From NCBI GenBank assembly GCA_964640795.1, contig CAZXIN010000018.1, positions 1-64,000 on the forward strand: a stretch of DNA of 64,000 nt, read 5' to 3'. The notes under the pieces are model-generated. The model was not told where the DNA came from and did no database searches. It was given only the letters and a program-made list of their open reading frames with translations. This DNA comes from M269 sp964640795 (GTDB lineage Bacteria; Pseudomonadota; Gammaproteobacteria; Enterobacterales; Alteromonadaceae). The position numbers and the translations under genes are program-made. Below are positions 1 through 10,041 of this stretch, piece by piece. Every line of letters begins with the position of its first letter. Within the stretch, counting starts at the first letter, position 1.

Positions 1-3000
1 GCTGCTGACCATAAGATAAAGCCAACGGACCATCACGCTCTACACGTGGAATATGCGCCTCTTCAATAAACTCGTTACCTAACTTATCCAATTCAAAACA
101 AAAATCTTTAAATACAGGAAAATCGAATAACATTTTGAGAGTGGCAGGCTTGCCAGTAACAGCCTTAACCGCTGAAATGACTCGCATGGCTAACAGTGAT
201 TGCCCTCCCAATTTAAAGAACTCGTCATGAATGCCTATATATTTTGACTTCAGGATCTCCGCCCATATCGACTCAACCTCTTTTTCTGTTTCCGTAGAGG
301 GTGCTTCGTAATTTCGCTTTAATTCCCCCCCTTCGTCAGGTAATTCCAATAATCCTTTGTTTATCTTGCCATTATTTCGCAGTGGGAATTGCGGTACAAA
401 CACAAAATGAGACGGGATCATATATTCTGGCACAGTCGTTTTTAGTAAAAACTTACAGCGAACTATCAAATCTTCTTCATTGGAGCCAATTTTGGCAATC
501 AAAAACGCAACCAGCACCTCTCCAGAGGCGGCAGCCTTGATAGTTAGACAGGCATTGACAATACCTTCAACTGACAACAGTCTGGATTCTATTTCTGAAG
601 TTTCAACCCTGAACCCACGCAGTTTTACCTGCCCATCAATACGGCCTAAGTATTCCAATTCTCCTTGCTCATTGATCATACCGCGATCACCCGTCCGATA
701 AGCCTTCACAGAACCAGCACAATCAATTTCAATAAATTTAGCGACAGTTTCAGATGGGTTGTTTCGATACCCGAGAGAGATGTTCGATCCCTTAACACAG
801 ATTTCCCCAGGAACATTAGTTGGCACAATATTATGATTACTATCAATAATAGCTATCTGAGTATTGGCAATGGGACTACCCAAGCTAATGTTTTCGTCTT
901 CAACCACATGACGAAGAATATTGTAAGTTACATCGGAGGTGACTTCTGTCGAGCCATATAAATTGACTAAAATCGTGTCAGGCAAGATGTTGCAGATTTT
1001 CGCAGCCAGTGCACTATTCAGGGCTTCACCGCTAATAAACCAATACCTCAACCATGATAAATATTGATCTGTATTTTCCAACGATAACAAAGCATTTGCC
1101 AGAGAAGGCGCGGTAACGATTCGAGAAATCTTGTTGTCAAACAGGTAGCGCATTAAGGCGTCACCCTCAAGCACTGTTCGCTTTGGTATAAGATGAATTG
1201 TCATGCCGCCACACAGCGGCGTAAACAATTCCCAAACAGCTCTAACAAAAGCCATGGATGTTACGTGACAACACTCTTCGCCCTGTTGGTAAGGCATATT
1301 TTGTAGCATCCAATTGACCCTGTTGAAAACTGCGCCATGAGAGCCAACAACCCCTTTTGGTTTGCCCGTTGAACCTGAGGTATAAATAATATTTAGCGGC
1401 GAATTTTCTTCAGGAACGAAGCTTAAGGAAACAAATTCAGAATTGCTTAAACAAATGTCGTCCATATTTAGACAAGATGTTCGCGCAAACTCTCCTACAG
1501 TATCATCATTAACCAATATGATATTAATGTTAGCGTCTTCGACTATCTCTTCGACTCGTCCCTGAGGGAAATCCGTGTCCAAAATGATGTAAATACCGCC
1601 TGCCAGTGCGATACCCAATTGGGCAACAACAATATTTATACTACGCGACATACGGATCCCCACAGTAGCTCCAGATTGCAAGCCTTGTGAAATCAAATGG
1701 CTAGCCAAAGTACTGGATTTTTCCCATAGGTCTTGATAATTTAACTGTCCTTCTGGGGAGACTATCGCAAGCTTTTGAGGTTCCTTTTTCACAACTTCTG
1801 CAATGAGTTGTAGAGGTGACTGATATTCACTCTCCAGCAAACTTCCAGCAATAACACTTTGACAGGATTCTGCTTTATTTTTATTAGCTAAATTTAGCTC
1901 AAACAATTTAAGAGATGGATTGGCAAGAACCTGACTGATGACCACTTTGACAGCATTCGACATAGCATTGATGGTCGCGTAATCAAACAAAGACGTCCTG
2001 AACTCCCAATTTAGTTCCCAAATTTTATTACTTCGCTGCGCATAAAGTGTCAACTCTTCAATAGCCATCAAATCATTATCGTCACTTTCCAAACCACGAA
2101 CCTGAAAATCAGGAGAGCGTTTACTCTTTTCATGAGGTTCCGAATGTTGGCTGTGATCAAATACGTTAAGTAGTATCTGAACGATAGGGTTGTAGCTCAA
2201 ACTTCGTTCTGGTTGCACCGTTTCAACAACCATTTCGAAAGGCATGTCTTGATTTTGGTAGGTTTCTAATGTCTGTTTCTTGGTTTGCTTGAGATAATCG
2301 GTAAAGGAACTTTCTGGTATAACATCAAAGCGAAAAACCAGCGTATTAATAAACAAGCCAATCAAATTTTCGATTTGCTTATGATTCCTGCCAGAGATAG
2401 GCGAGCCGTAAACTATGTCATTCTCACCGCTAAATCGATGTAGGATAATACTGAATACCGACTGGAAAAACATAAATGGAGTTATAGACTGACTGCGACA
2501 GAAGTCGTCAAGTTTGTCAGCGATATTTTTATCAAGCTCTGTCCGTATAAGTGCTCCGTGGAAATCCTGCACTTTGGGCCTCATAGATTTTAACGGGAGG
2601 CTATGAACTTGAGGGGCATTGTGAAGTTTGTTTTTCCAGTAGTTGAGCTGCTTTTCATACTTTACATCTGCAAGGCTTTGACGCTGCCAGTAAGCATAGT
2701 CTGCATATTGAATGGCAGGTTTATCTAACAGAATATCTCTTCCCTTCTCACACAGTTGGTAGAAATGCGAGAATTCCTTATTGAACACTTGGAGTGACCA
2801 ACCATCACAAATAATATGATGCATCTTAAAGAACAAGACATGATGTTCGGGAGCACAGTGTAGAATAAACACCTGAAATAAAGCATCTTCCCCTAGCTTT
2901 ATGTTTTGAGACTTTTGTTCAAGACAAAAGGCCTCGACACTCCGTATTTCCGTCCCATTTGCAGAGTGTATATCAACAAAAGTAATTAAATCTTCGGAAG

Positions 3001-3436
3001 CATCACTGATCCTCCCGAACAGCGTTTCGCCATCATAATGGTAGTTTGTTCGCAATATGTCATGGCGCTCAACGATAATAGCAATAGTGCGTTTGACGGC
3101 CTCTATATCAAGTTCTCCATGCAGATGACAGCCACTGGTCATATTGTAGTGCGAACTACTTCCTTCGAATGCATCCACAAACCATAAGCTTTGTTGGCTG
3201 TGTGAAACCGGAATGAAACCAGAATCTGGACGAGGATTAATTTCAGAGTTGTTTATATTAGGTGCTGCCGAAAACCTCTCCAGAAACTCAACGATTTCCT
3301 GTTTATTACTCCTCAAATAAGTAATCACATCGGCGGTTAAAGATTTCTTCCCGCCAGTTATCTTCATCTCCCCTTTCACAAGAGATATTTTAATTCCTTT
3401 ACTTTTACATTGAGCGAGAAACTCTGAAACAAGCAT
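1..3436 (-). CDS. Nonribosomal peptide synthetase, N-terminal part (docking-C-A-PCP-C...), partial
   Basis: Multimodular assembly-line enzyme that activates and condenses an amino acid-like building block on a carrier-bound peptide. The frame is open from the ATG at 3436 (AGGA 7-10 nt upstream) to the window edge, at least 1145 residues. Residues 1-50 resemble a TubC N-terminal docking domain. The condensation domain carries HHIICDG at 206-212. The adenylation domain has YTSGSTGKPKG near 685-695, LYGSTE at 826-831, YRTGD, GRIDGQVKLRG and NGKIN with Lys1024. The carrier has LGGQS with the phosphopantetheine serine at 1080, and a new condensation-type start (LALSYGQQ) follows at the edge. The usual Asp of the specificity pocket is replaced: the core reads FVRAVW (731-735) instead of F-D-x-x-x-W. 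By its docking domain it should accept from an upstream synthase. Product unknown; the PPTase at 16411 could activate it. Confidence 0.93.
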   Translation of the reverse strand, partial: MLVSEFLAQCKSKGIKISLVKGEMKITGGKKSLTADVITYLRSNKQEIVEFLERFSAAPNINNSEINPRPDSGFIPVSHSQQSLWFVDAFEGSSSHYNMTSGCHLHGELDIEAVKRTIAIIVERHDILRTNYHYDGETLFGRISDASEDLITFVDIHSANGTEIRSVEAFCLEQKSQNIKLGEDALFQVFILHCAPEHHVLFFKMHHIICDGWSLQVFNKEFSHFYQLCEKGRDILLDKPAIQYADYAYWQRQSLADVKYEKQLNYWKNKLHNAPQVHSLPLKSMRPKVQDFHGALIRTELDKNIADKLDDFCRSQSITPFMFFQSVFSIILHRFSGENDIVYGSPISGRNHKQIENLIGLFINTLVFRFDVIPESSFTDYLKQTKKQTLETYQNQDMPFEMVVETVQPERSLSYNPIVQILLNVFDHSQHSEPHEKSKRSPDFQVRGLESDDNDLMAIEELTLYAQRSNKIWELNWEFRTSLFDYATINAMSNAVKVVISQVLANPSLKLFELNLANKNKAESCQSVIAGSLLESEYQSPLQLIAEVVKKEPQKLAIVSPEGQLNYQDLWEKSSTLASHLISQGLQSGATVGIRMSRSINIVVAQLGIALAGGIYIILDTDFPQGRVEEIVEDANINIILVNDDTVGEFARTSCLNMDDICLSNSEFVSLSFVPEENSPLNIIYTSGSTGKPKGVVGSHGAVFNRVNWMLQNMPYQQGEECCHVTSMAFVRAVWELFTPLCGGMTIHLIPKRTVLEGDALMRYLFDNKISRIVTAPSLANALLSLENTDQYLSWLRYWFISGEALNSALAAKICNILPDTILVNLYGSTEVTSDVTYNILRHVVEDENISLGSPIANTQIAIIDSNHNIVPTNVPGEICVKGSNISLGYRNNPSETVAKFIEIDCAGSVKAYRTGDRGMINEQGELEYLGRIDGQVKLRGFRVETSEIESRLLSVEGIVNACLTIKAAASGEVLVAFLIAKIGSNEEDLIVRCKFLLKTTVPEYMIPSHFVFVPQFPLRNNGKINKGLLELPDEGGELKRNYEAPSTETEKEVESIWAEILKSKYIGIHDEFFKLGGQSLLAMRVISAVKAVTGKPATLKMLFDFPVFKDFCFELDKLGNEFIEEAHIPRVERDGPLALSYGQQ

Positions 3437-4914
3437 TTTTTTGTTCCTGTTATTTTTTATCAGACCGCAAAAGGCGACATTTCACATCAAGTTTGAAATA
3501 GTTTGGGCACCACTCCATTAACAAAAAGCGAGCTCATTGATATAGCAATTGGTTAACTTGACATTTTAATGAGCTAACCAGGCGCAACAATTAGCAAGCA
3601 ACTTTTTGTTTAACTTCAAACGGCACTTTGAAAAAGCACTGAAAGATTCAGAGAATGCCCTACACCTCTAATAACGTTTATCTTTTTTGTTTACTTTGAT
3701 TAGACATCTCACGCGTGAGATAAATCATGTTGAGATGATCACCAGCTTCTAAAGAATTCAATGTAAATTGCATTAGCTAACTAACAATGAAACACCGCAT
3801 CACGTATATAAATCATTTTGTTATCTCCAATAACACCCCACTAAAATCGAAGGCAAAAAACAATCTACTGTGGAGACGTTCTTTTAAGTATTAAGTGCTA
3901 AGATTCCTAAAGAACCCAAGACTGGAAAAAATATTAATAACAAAACCCAGATTTATAAATGTATTTACTTAAACGATAACATTTGAGTCTAATATAATCG
4001 GAATAATTCCAAAGATGCAAGGAATTTATACTATGCCTGTTTCATTACTTCAGAGCAAGATCATACTTTCACTTAGGAATGGCAGTATTTTATCCGTAAT
4101 ATTGGCTATATTTATATGGCGCAGCATGATCAGAGAAATCGTAGAAGCGCTTGTTTTTTTATCCACTTTAATCAGCTCGGTGCTTAATACGCCTGCAAGG
4201 TAGCTTGCCTTCATCTACGCTTATTTTTGCTTGCCTCTGACTGTATTGAGATCGGTTTGCCGCAAAGTTGCCAAGCTTTCTGCTCCATTACTCTCAAACC
4301 ATTCATGATGCCTTTCAGCACAAAAACTGACATTCACCCAATCGTTCAGCACCTGCGATCACGTTACATAGAGTGAACGCATTATGCAGTGGACAGGTGG
4401 CTTTAGCTAATCAGCTGGGACATCGAAATAGTTAGCAAATGCTTCGAAGAACAAGATGAATTCTCCCGAAAAGAGCACATACGATTACAGCTGAATTGGA
4501 GTATCAAATTTTATGATAATAGCTCATATAATGTTCACGATATCCCCTTGACTATCCATCGCTTCAATTTAACTTATTCAAGCTCACCCCGGTGTAACCG
4601 AAGGATTATCTAATGATTAACAATGGGTTTATTTTTATACGCAGCTCATGTAGACTCATATTTGTCCATACAAGAATGAAAGCAATAATAAAAAGGTTGG
4701 AGATATTCTACATTTGATTTATTGGAGTTTATTTTTCTATTTTTAAATATGTAAAACAAAGAATAGTTAGGTGGTATAAATTAAGTGTAGCTCTAGTGTA
4801 GTCGTTAAGTGCCATGGAAAATTAATTATAGACTAGTATAGTTTTGGCGTTATTGCTTAGTACTGATTCAATATTGAATTGGTAATAGTTCAGTACGAAG
4901 AAGAAGGAATAAAA
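3437..4914. other. AT-rich 1.5 kb region without a convincing gene
   Basis: This is the upstream region of the NRPS gene. I see one 16-bp palindrome (3706-3721) and no credible coding region. A 62-codon frame at 4015-4203 has no good ribosome binding site and no recognisable motif. Around 4370-4450 a broken frame reads ANQLGHRNS, faintly like the end of a tyrosine recombinase, but it is too short to call. Confidence 0.5.
3706..3721. promoter_or_regulatory. Perfect 16-bp palindrome upstream of the NRPS gene
   Basis: ATCTCACGCGTGAGAT is its own reverse complement. It lies 270 nt upstream of the NRPS start codon in non-coding AT-rich DNA, where a GC-rich palindrome stands out. The form is that of a dimeric regulator's operator; the regulator is unknown and no matching regulator gene is adjacent. 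Confidence 0.4.
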
Positions 4915-5166
4915 ATGTCTAAAGAAGAGCAATTTAAAAGCCATATCCTAAGTATAATGGAAGAAGCATTTGTCGCCGGCTATAATCAAGGAGTATATGA
5001 TGGTAGAGAAGGGATTCACATTAACATCAGGGAGATAGTTAGAGTTAATTCATCGAATTTAGCCGAGTTGTTGGACTCAGTAGATCTTACAACAATTGTA
5101 ACGACTCTCATTATCCCAGAAAACTCCATGCTGGATATTCCCTCATCAAAGAGTTTTATGGATTGA
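4915..5166 (+). CDS. Small hypothetical protein, 83 aa
   Basis: I do not recognise this protein. The ATG at 4915 is chosen because AGAAGGAAT lies just upstream; an in-frame start at 4879 has no such signal. The product is acidic, with a helical N-terminal half (MSKEEQFKSHILSIMEEAF), a central GYNQGVYDGREG segment and a hydrophobic stretch near residues 55-66. There is no signal peptide or Cys cluster. It stands alone in the gene-poor zone between the NRPS gene and the ParB-like gene, on the opposite strand to both. The strong ribosome binding site and ordinary codon use support translation. A small cargo protein of a mobile island is one possibility. Confidence 0.5.
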   Translation: MSKEEQFKSHILSIMEEAFVAGYNQGVYDGREGIHINIREIVRVNSSNLAELLDSVDLTTIVTTLIIPENSMLDIPSSKSFMD

Positions 5167-6171
5167 CTAATCTAGCGCTAGCTAGAACCCGATACGACTA
5201 ACTCTTTTTTTGCAGTTAAAAACAATTTTAGTTCTAAATATGAAGATGATTATAAGTGGTTATGTATATAGCAAAGCCACTTTTAGTTCGATGGCTTAGT
5301 TGGTACTGCTATGGATCCACCTCGTTGGCGGAACAATGGCTCTACCTTGGCCCGATACTTCCATTTGGCCTATACATCTTTGGATGTTCTTCAGTCAAGA
5401 GGCGGCATGCCAGACTTGAGTTTGATATGTACCAAATACTAACATATATGCGTGGATTTATTTGCGAACAAAGTACTATCATCTGATTGAATTGCAATCA
5501 TCAAACCTAAGAGCGCTATAAGAGTATGCATGTGTCATCTTTGACCATCCAAAGCGCGCTATTACCAAACACCCGATACCATGATCCATTAGTCTCGCAT
5601 GTTTACGGCGAATGTGCTGAAAACTATGGCTTTCAAATTTTCGCTCGGTGCATACGATATGTAGGAAAATGATAGATTAAGCCTAACGTCAAATACATCA
5701 AAATTAGCTTTACGCTCTAAAGGAATTCCACCACTTAAATGACGTCAATGCGCAGCTTAAAAATTGACTGGTGCCGGTGATAGATAAAGGCAATCAGCGT
5801 TAGCTTTTAGCTTAATCAAGGTATTGATGTTGCTGTTCTGCACTTATGCCAACCTTCATACTACAAGAACAATCACTATCTATGAAATATGCTCCCAAAC
5901 ACTTGTAAAAACTAACCTCCTTATCATTGATAGCCTTGATTTAAATCACCAGAAAATAAAGACTTTCATAATCTCTTTAACAAACACCATGAGCAAAAAC
6001 GCGCGATCATCATTAGCAGCCCGACCTTTAATGAATAGAGCCAAGCTTTCCCTAAATAAATTCCTGAACTTCGCCCCCTTAACCGAGGCTCATACACAAC
6101 ACTTATCAACTTGTTTTGGAAAACGAAAACTATTTACGAGAGTGCAAATTAATAATTGTAGATGATATCTT
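5167..6171. other. 1.0 kb region without a convincing gene
   Basis: Short open frames occur at 5256-5486 and 5824-6165, but neither has a clear ribosome binding site or a recognisable motif, and their composition is like translated AT-rich non-coding DNA. The stretch is probably decayed sequence downstream of the ParB-like gene. Confidence 0.45.
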
Positions 6172-7242
6172 TCATTGCTTATTTACAAACTCTACGACCT
6201 TTTCCAAAACCACGTTTACGGTTTTGTTATCAGTCCAATCGACATTATCCCAATTGATATCATCAAGTTTAGCTCTAATATCTGTCATCAATAGAAGCTT
6301 CAACCCTTCTGTCGAATTGATAGGACTGAATTTAAACAGCTTTACTTTTTCTTGAGCTACAGGCTTATTAGTGAGCTTATCATTAAGTAAGCTATTGATT
6401 TTTCGTTTGTCATCAAAGCTTCGATTTTTGATTTGATATTCTTGTTTGTAACTGGTCTCGGTCTCCAAAATGATCTTTTTGGTTCTTACAAATGGAGCCT
6501 TATACCCTTCTTCGTACAATTTAATAACACAAGGATAGCGCAAAAGTACATTGTAGTTGTCATAAGCGCCCATTGAAACTCCCATAATTGAGCAACTTTC
6601 TTTCACAGTTAAGCTCTTCATTCCGAGCTTTACTCGGGCGCTATTGAGATCTTCTAGCTCCTGAAGTGCAGCGAGAAATGACTTTAGCTTGCCAAATTGG
6701 GTTAAATCTTCTCTTAATGAGTTTTCCTGAAATTGTTTAACGCTTTTTAAAAGTGGCTTGTTGCTATACACTTTAAAATGTGAAGCACTATCGAGACCTA
6801 TAGCATATACCATTGAAAAGTAGCGGCGGTGCCCCGTTAGTAGTTGAAATAGCGAATCGTTTAGTGGGTAGATAGTAGGAGCTTGAATCATTTCCGAGCT
6901 GGCAATATTTTCCCCCAGCTCTATGATAGATTGAATAGAATAATCTGCTTTTTGCCAGTCTTTAGAGCCATAAGGAAAGCAATTAACGATACAAGCTTTT
7001 CCTATGATGATGCTATTTTTAGCTTCGTATTTGTCAATTAACCTAGCTTTAGTGATGTATCTTCCTACAAAAAGCTCTGCGTCTTTATCAGATATGAGTT
7101 TAGCAGGAATAAACCGAGCATTTTCAGGATCTGGAACAATACGATTTAAGAAAATGACTTTGTATGTGAAATTATCACTGGCAACACTGCCACCATTTTT
7201 CAGCGCAGCGATGAGCAATTGGTCTTTGGCTAATTCAATCAT
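6172..7242 (-). CDS. ParB/Spo0J-like nuclease-domain protein
   Basis: ParB-family protein of 356 aa, of the kind found on plasmids and integrative conjugative elements, where such proteins act in partition or gene control. Motifs seen are an N-terminal VPDPENARFIP box, TGHRR (the counterpart of the ParB G-E-R-R box) near residue 155, and QFQENSLREDL. A helix-turn-helix-like segment (VKESCSIMGVSMGAYDNYNVL) lies near residue 220. The C-terminal 100 residues are variable and Lys-rich. No ParA ATPase gene is adjacent and no parS-like repeat was found, so it is an orphan. The start has a weak GGGAAA signal. It supports a mobile-element origin for 3.4-10 kb. A transcription-regulator role is the main alternative to partition. 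Confidence 0.72.
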   Translation of the reverse strand: MIELAKDQLLIAALKNGGSVASDNFTYKVIFLNRIVPDPENARFIPAKLISDKDAELFVGRYITKARLIDKYEAKNSIIIGKACIVNCFPYGSKDWQKADYSIQSIIELGENIASSEMIQAPTIYPLNDSLFQLLTGHRRYFSMVYAIGLDSASHFKVYSNKPLLKSVKQFQENSLREDLTQFGKLKSFLAALQELEDLNSARVKLGMKSLTVKESCSIMGVSMGAYDNYNVLLRYPCVIKLYEEGYKAPFVRTKKIILETETSYKQEYQIKNRSFDDKRKINSLLNDKLTNKPVAQEKVKLFKFSPINSTEGLKLLLMTDIRAKLDDINWDNVDWTDNKTVNVVLEKVVEFVNKQ

Positions 7243-8405
7243 TTATTGTTTTTTCCCAACTAATATCAATGCCAGAATTAATCATTATTTATTAGGATTA
7301 TGATAAATTTGATTCAAGGTGTGATGGGCATCGTTAATCAAAGAAATAGCTGAACACCACTGTTCGTCAAGACTATCGCTTATCATTGAATTCCCTCACA
7401 CACATGCATATTCAGATCTATGATCTTCGTTCATGGTTTTTACACCTACTAATATCTCCACTACTTGAGCATTGTAGTGTTTGAACCTTAGCTTCCAACA
7501 TATTAACGACTTACCTCGATAAATAGCCATACGAACGCTGGCAATCATCCTTTTTTCATTCCTTTTACTCAACTCATTGGCATCGATTTGCCATATAGAT
7601 CGACGAAAGATGATTGAACAAACTCGGTGAGACTTAACTATCACCCACGAATTTTAAACTAACTTGAACCACCATCACTTCATGCCTTTGAATATCAATC
7701 GTGAGGTGCATTTACGCCAACACTACTCAATATCGTGTTTCTTCACATGTCACTCTTATTCTATAAAGGTTTTAATTCCTGCCGAATCTGCAACAACATG
7801 CGCGCTCCCTCTTACGCTGTAGGCAGTAACCAATAGCCATCAACCTAAATATCGAATTTAGTAAACGACCTTAGTAATAAACTAAAAACATCTTTGAGCA
7901 CCAAAACTGTTTCAACAAAGACACCTGATAACGTATTACTTCTACCTTTGCCACCGTGAAGTTCTGTGCAATATCAAGCGTCGATAACTTTACTATCCAA
8001 CAGAACGTGATGGAGCTTTGATTGATTAACGCTCGACTATACGCTAATCAATTACCTACTTTGTTCTTTGTTTTACCCAAAACACTATCCAATAAACTCG
8101 TTTAGCAGCCTAATATTGGAGATAGAAATTAGTTAAACCATTTAAGAAACAATGCTGATGTGATGTTTTGAGTTTACATTGTAATTAAATTAACTCTTCA
8201 TATTTATTGCTGTAATAATAATAAATAAAACATGGGTTGGCAAGTAATGAATTATACCTAAAGCTATTAAGACCCTATAATATTATTAACCTGAGTCATC
8301 GAAACTTAAGGGATTGTGTATATTAAAGTACAGTAATTAGGATTTAGTCGTTAAAAACTAGTTGCCATCAACAGGCATGCTATTACAAGTGCACCTTCTC
8401 ATTAG

Positions 8406-8540
8406 CTAAAGCAACACAGGCTTTGGACGAAATTAATGAAACAAGAATTAGGCCACTCGAGTGCCAAAACAACTGTTGAAACATACGTAGTTTCAATCAA
8501 TGAAGACAGAATGAAAACTGGTATTACGCGAAAGTTGTAA
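8406..8540 (+). pseudogene. Tyrosine recombinase (integrase) C-terminal remnant
   Basis: A short frame ends with QELGHSSAKTTVETYV and then about 18 more residues to a TAA stop. This matches the end of phage-type integrases: L-G-H followed by S-x-x-T-T-x-x-Y, where Tyr is the catalytic nucleophile and His belongs to box II. The frame is closed by a TAG at 8403-8405 and no upstream integrase body or second catalytic Arg is visible, so the gene is truncated. It indicates past integration of a mobile element between the NRPS gene and feoA. Confidence 0.5.
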
Positions 8541-9921
8541 ACCGTATTGCAAATGCATATCATTGATGTAGACAGCTAGTAGCTTATAAAGTTTAATCAT
8601 CTTTACCTTGTTTCACATTTTCCGTCTCTATCCCATGTCTGACTTCATTTTCCATCAAATCCATAACTTACACTTGATAATTTTGAAAGATTGACTGCAT
8701 CTTTAGGTTGAACTCAATGCTTTCATAATTAATTGTTGGCTTTACCACGCAGACTCCCCATAACGACAACTAATATTTATGCAAAACAGTCATCTATCCG
8801 GTTGATTTTTTGACGATGTATTGGATGTTTTTTGCAATGAAAATCAAATGCTTCTGTAGCAACCTGTTGGATTTTCACTCAAGCTAAATAGGCTTCAGCC
8901 AGAGATAAAATTACAAACAAAAATCACTCAATAAAATCAAATTAAAAAAATATTTGTTATACATTTGTTATGTTATTTTTTAGAAAAACACCTCCCACAA
9001 CAAAGAAAAGCTATCAACAAAGTGAAAAAATCTTTACATAATATTCTAGTAATTAATTAATCATAAAAGCATGACACCATAAACAGTACAAGTGAGGAAC
9101 TTTTGATAGTAAGCGACGCTAATTCAATTAATGATGTAACTTAAATCAAATCTGACACAAGCAGCAATGTCTGTACTCTGCCATCTTGTTGCTGCGCCGG
9201 AGCTGTTACTGAGCTTGAAGAATAACGTTATCAGGTTAGTACGTTAAGTTACTAAAATAGGCAGTAAGTTGGTAGGTGCCTGCTTAGTTATGATATCTAT
9301 CGACGAGTAGTGAATATGCCAGAGTCTTTGAGCTACTATGGCTACCTCCGAATTACGTTAAACAAGCCACCATAACCACTGGCCAATGGGTTAGGTGATG
9401 TCATCTCAAAAAGTAAGACGCAACAACGATATCAGTTGCATATATTGATTTAGAACAGTTAGAAACCTCGCTTTAACAACGCATCTTTGGATCTTGGATT
9501 GGTGCATCTAAGAGGGGGGGATCAAGATCGTTATATTGTCCCCTTTCTAACGATGGATAGTATCAACCGCCCAACCCTGTATATGACTACTACCGGCAAG
9601 CCGCTGTGATAGATAAATTGATATAACGGCATAAACATGAAATCCAAGTATTTGTCCCAACATACCCAAACCATCCAATTGCATGTATGCCCTTGTGGTC
9701 AGCTACTGACTTACTACTAGCCCATGTTGCGCATTTTGGATGTATGCGTAACTTAGCTGGCAACTTGGTATTTACAGTGAATCATGAGGTGTAATACTAG
9801 AGCATGCTCCAATCATGAAGTACCCCGAACACATAGTTTATCAAGATATGCATTATTTGAATCTTCTTGTCTTCTTTATTACAAATAAATGCAAATGATT
9901 AATCTACGAGCAAAGATGCAA

Positions 9922-9941
9922 ATAGTAATAATTATTGCTAT
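9922..9941. promoter_or_regulatory. Fur-box-like palindrome upstream of feoA
   Basis: ATAGTAATAATTATTGCTAT is palindromic except for one base pair of positions and lies 100 nt before the feoA start. In 7-1-7 form it matches the Fur consensus at about 10 of 14 positions. Its left flank (ATGCAAATAG) is identical to that of the palindrome before the TonB receptor at 13862-13870, which supports a shared regulator. Confidence 0.6.
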
Positions 9942-10041
9942 CAATTAGCTATTATCACGTGGTATTTTATTGTTCAATCATAACAATTTTTAACTACTTA
10001 CATTGAATAGTAGTTAAAGCTTTTATCTAGTATCAACACTT

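Larger units (their letters stand above)
7243..10041. other. 2.8 kb gene-poor, AT-rich region
   Basis: No intact gene can be supported. It contains a tyrosine-recombinase remnant (8406-8540) and, at its right end, a Fur-box-like palindrome (9922-9941) that belongs to feoA. A minus-strand frame at 7396-7644 lacks a ribosome binding site and recognisable features. The density of stop codons in all frames suggests decayed mobile DNA. Confidence 0.5.

Noticed and set aside
1..3436. Plus-strand open frames within the NRPS gene
   Set aside because: They lie opposite a clear NRPS frame with ordered catalytic motifs.
4015..4203. 62-codon open frame
   Set aside because: No ribosome binding site, no recognised motif and a composition like translated AT-rich spacer.
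4370..4450. Broken frame containing ANQLGHRNS, slightly like an integrase end
   Set aside because: Too short, has a stop, and the catalytic Tyr context is missing.
5256..5486. 76-codon open frame rich in Trp, Tyr and Cys
   Set aside because: No start signal and no family resemblance; overlapping frames have stops typical of decayed DNA.
5824..6165. 113-codon open frame
   Set aside because: Starts at TTG without a ribosome binding site and shows no conserved features.
7396..7644. 82-codon minus-strand frame upstream of the ParB-like gene
   Set aside because: Would be a natural place for ParA but the sequence has no Walker motif and no start signal.
7800..8140. Minus-strand fragments that resemble pieces of a transposase
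   Set aside because: Resemblance is to short common phrases only, and stops break every frame; no inverted ends were found.
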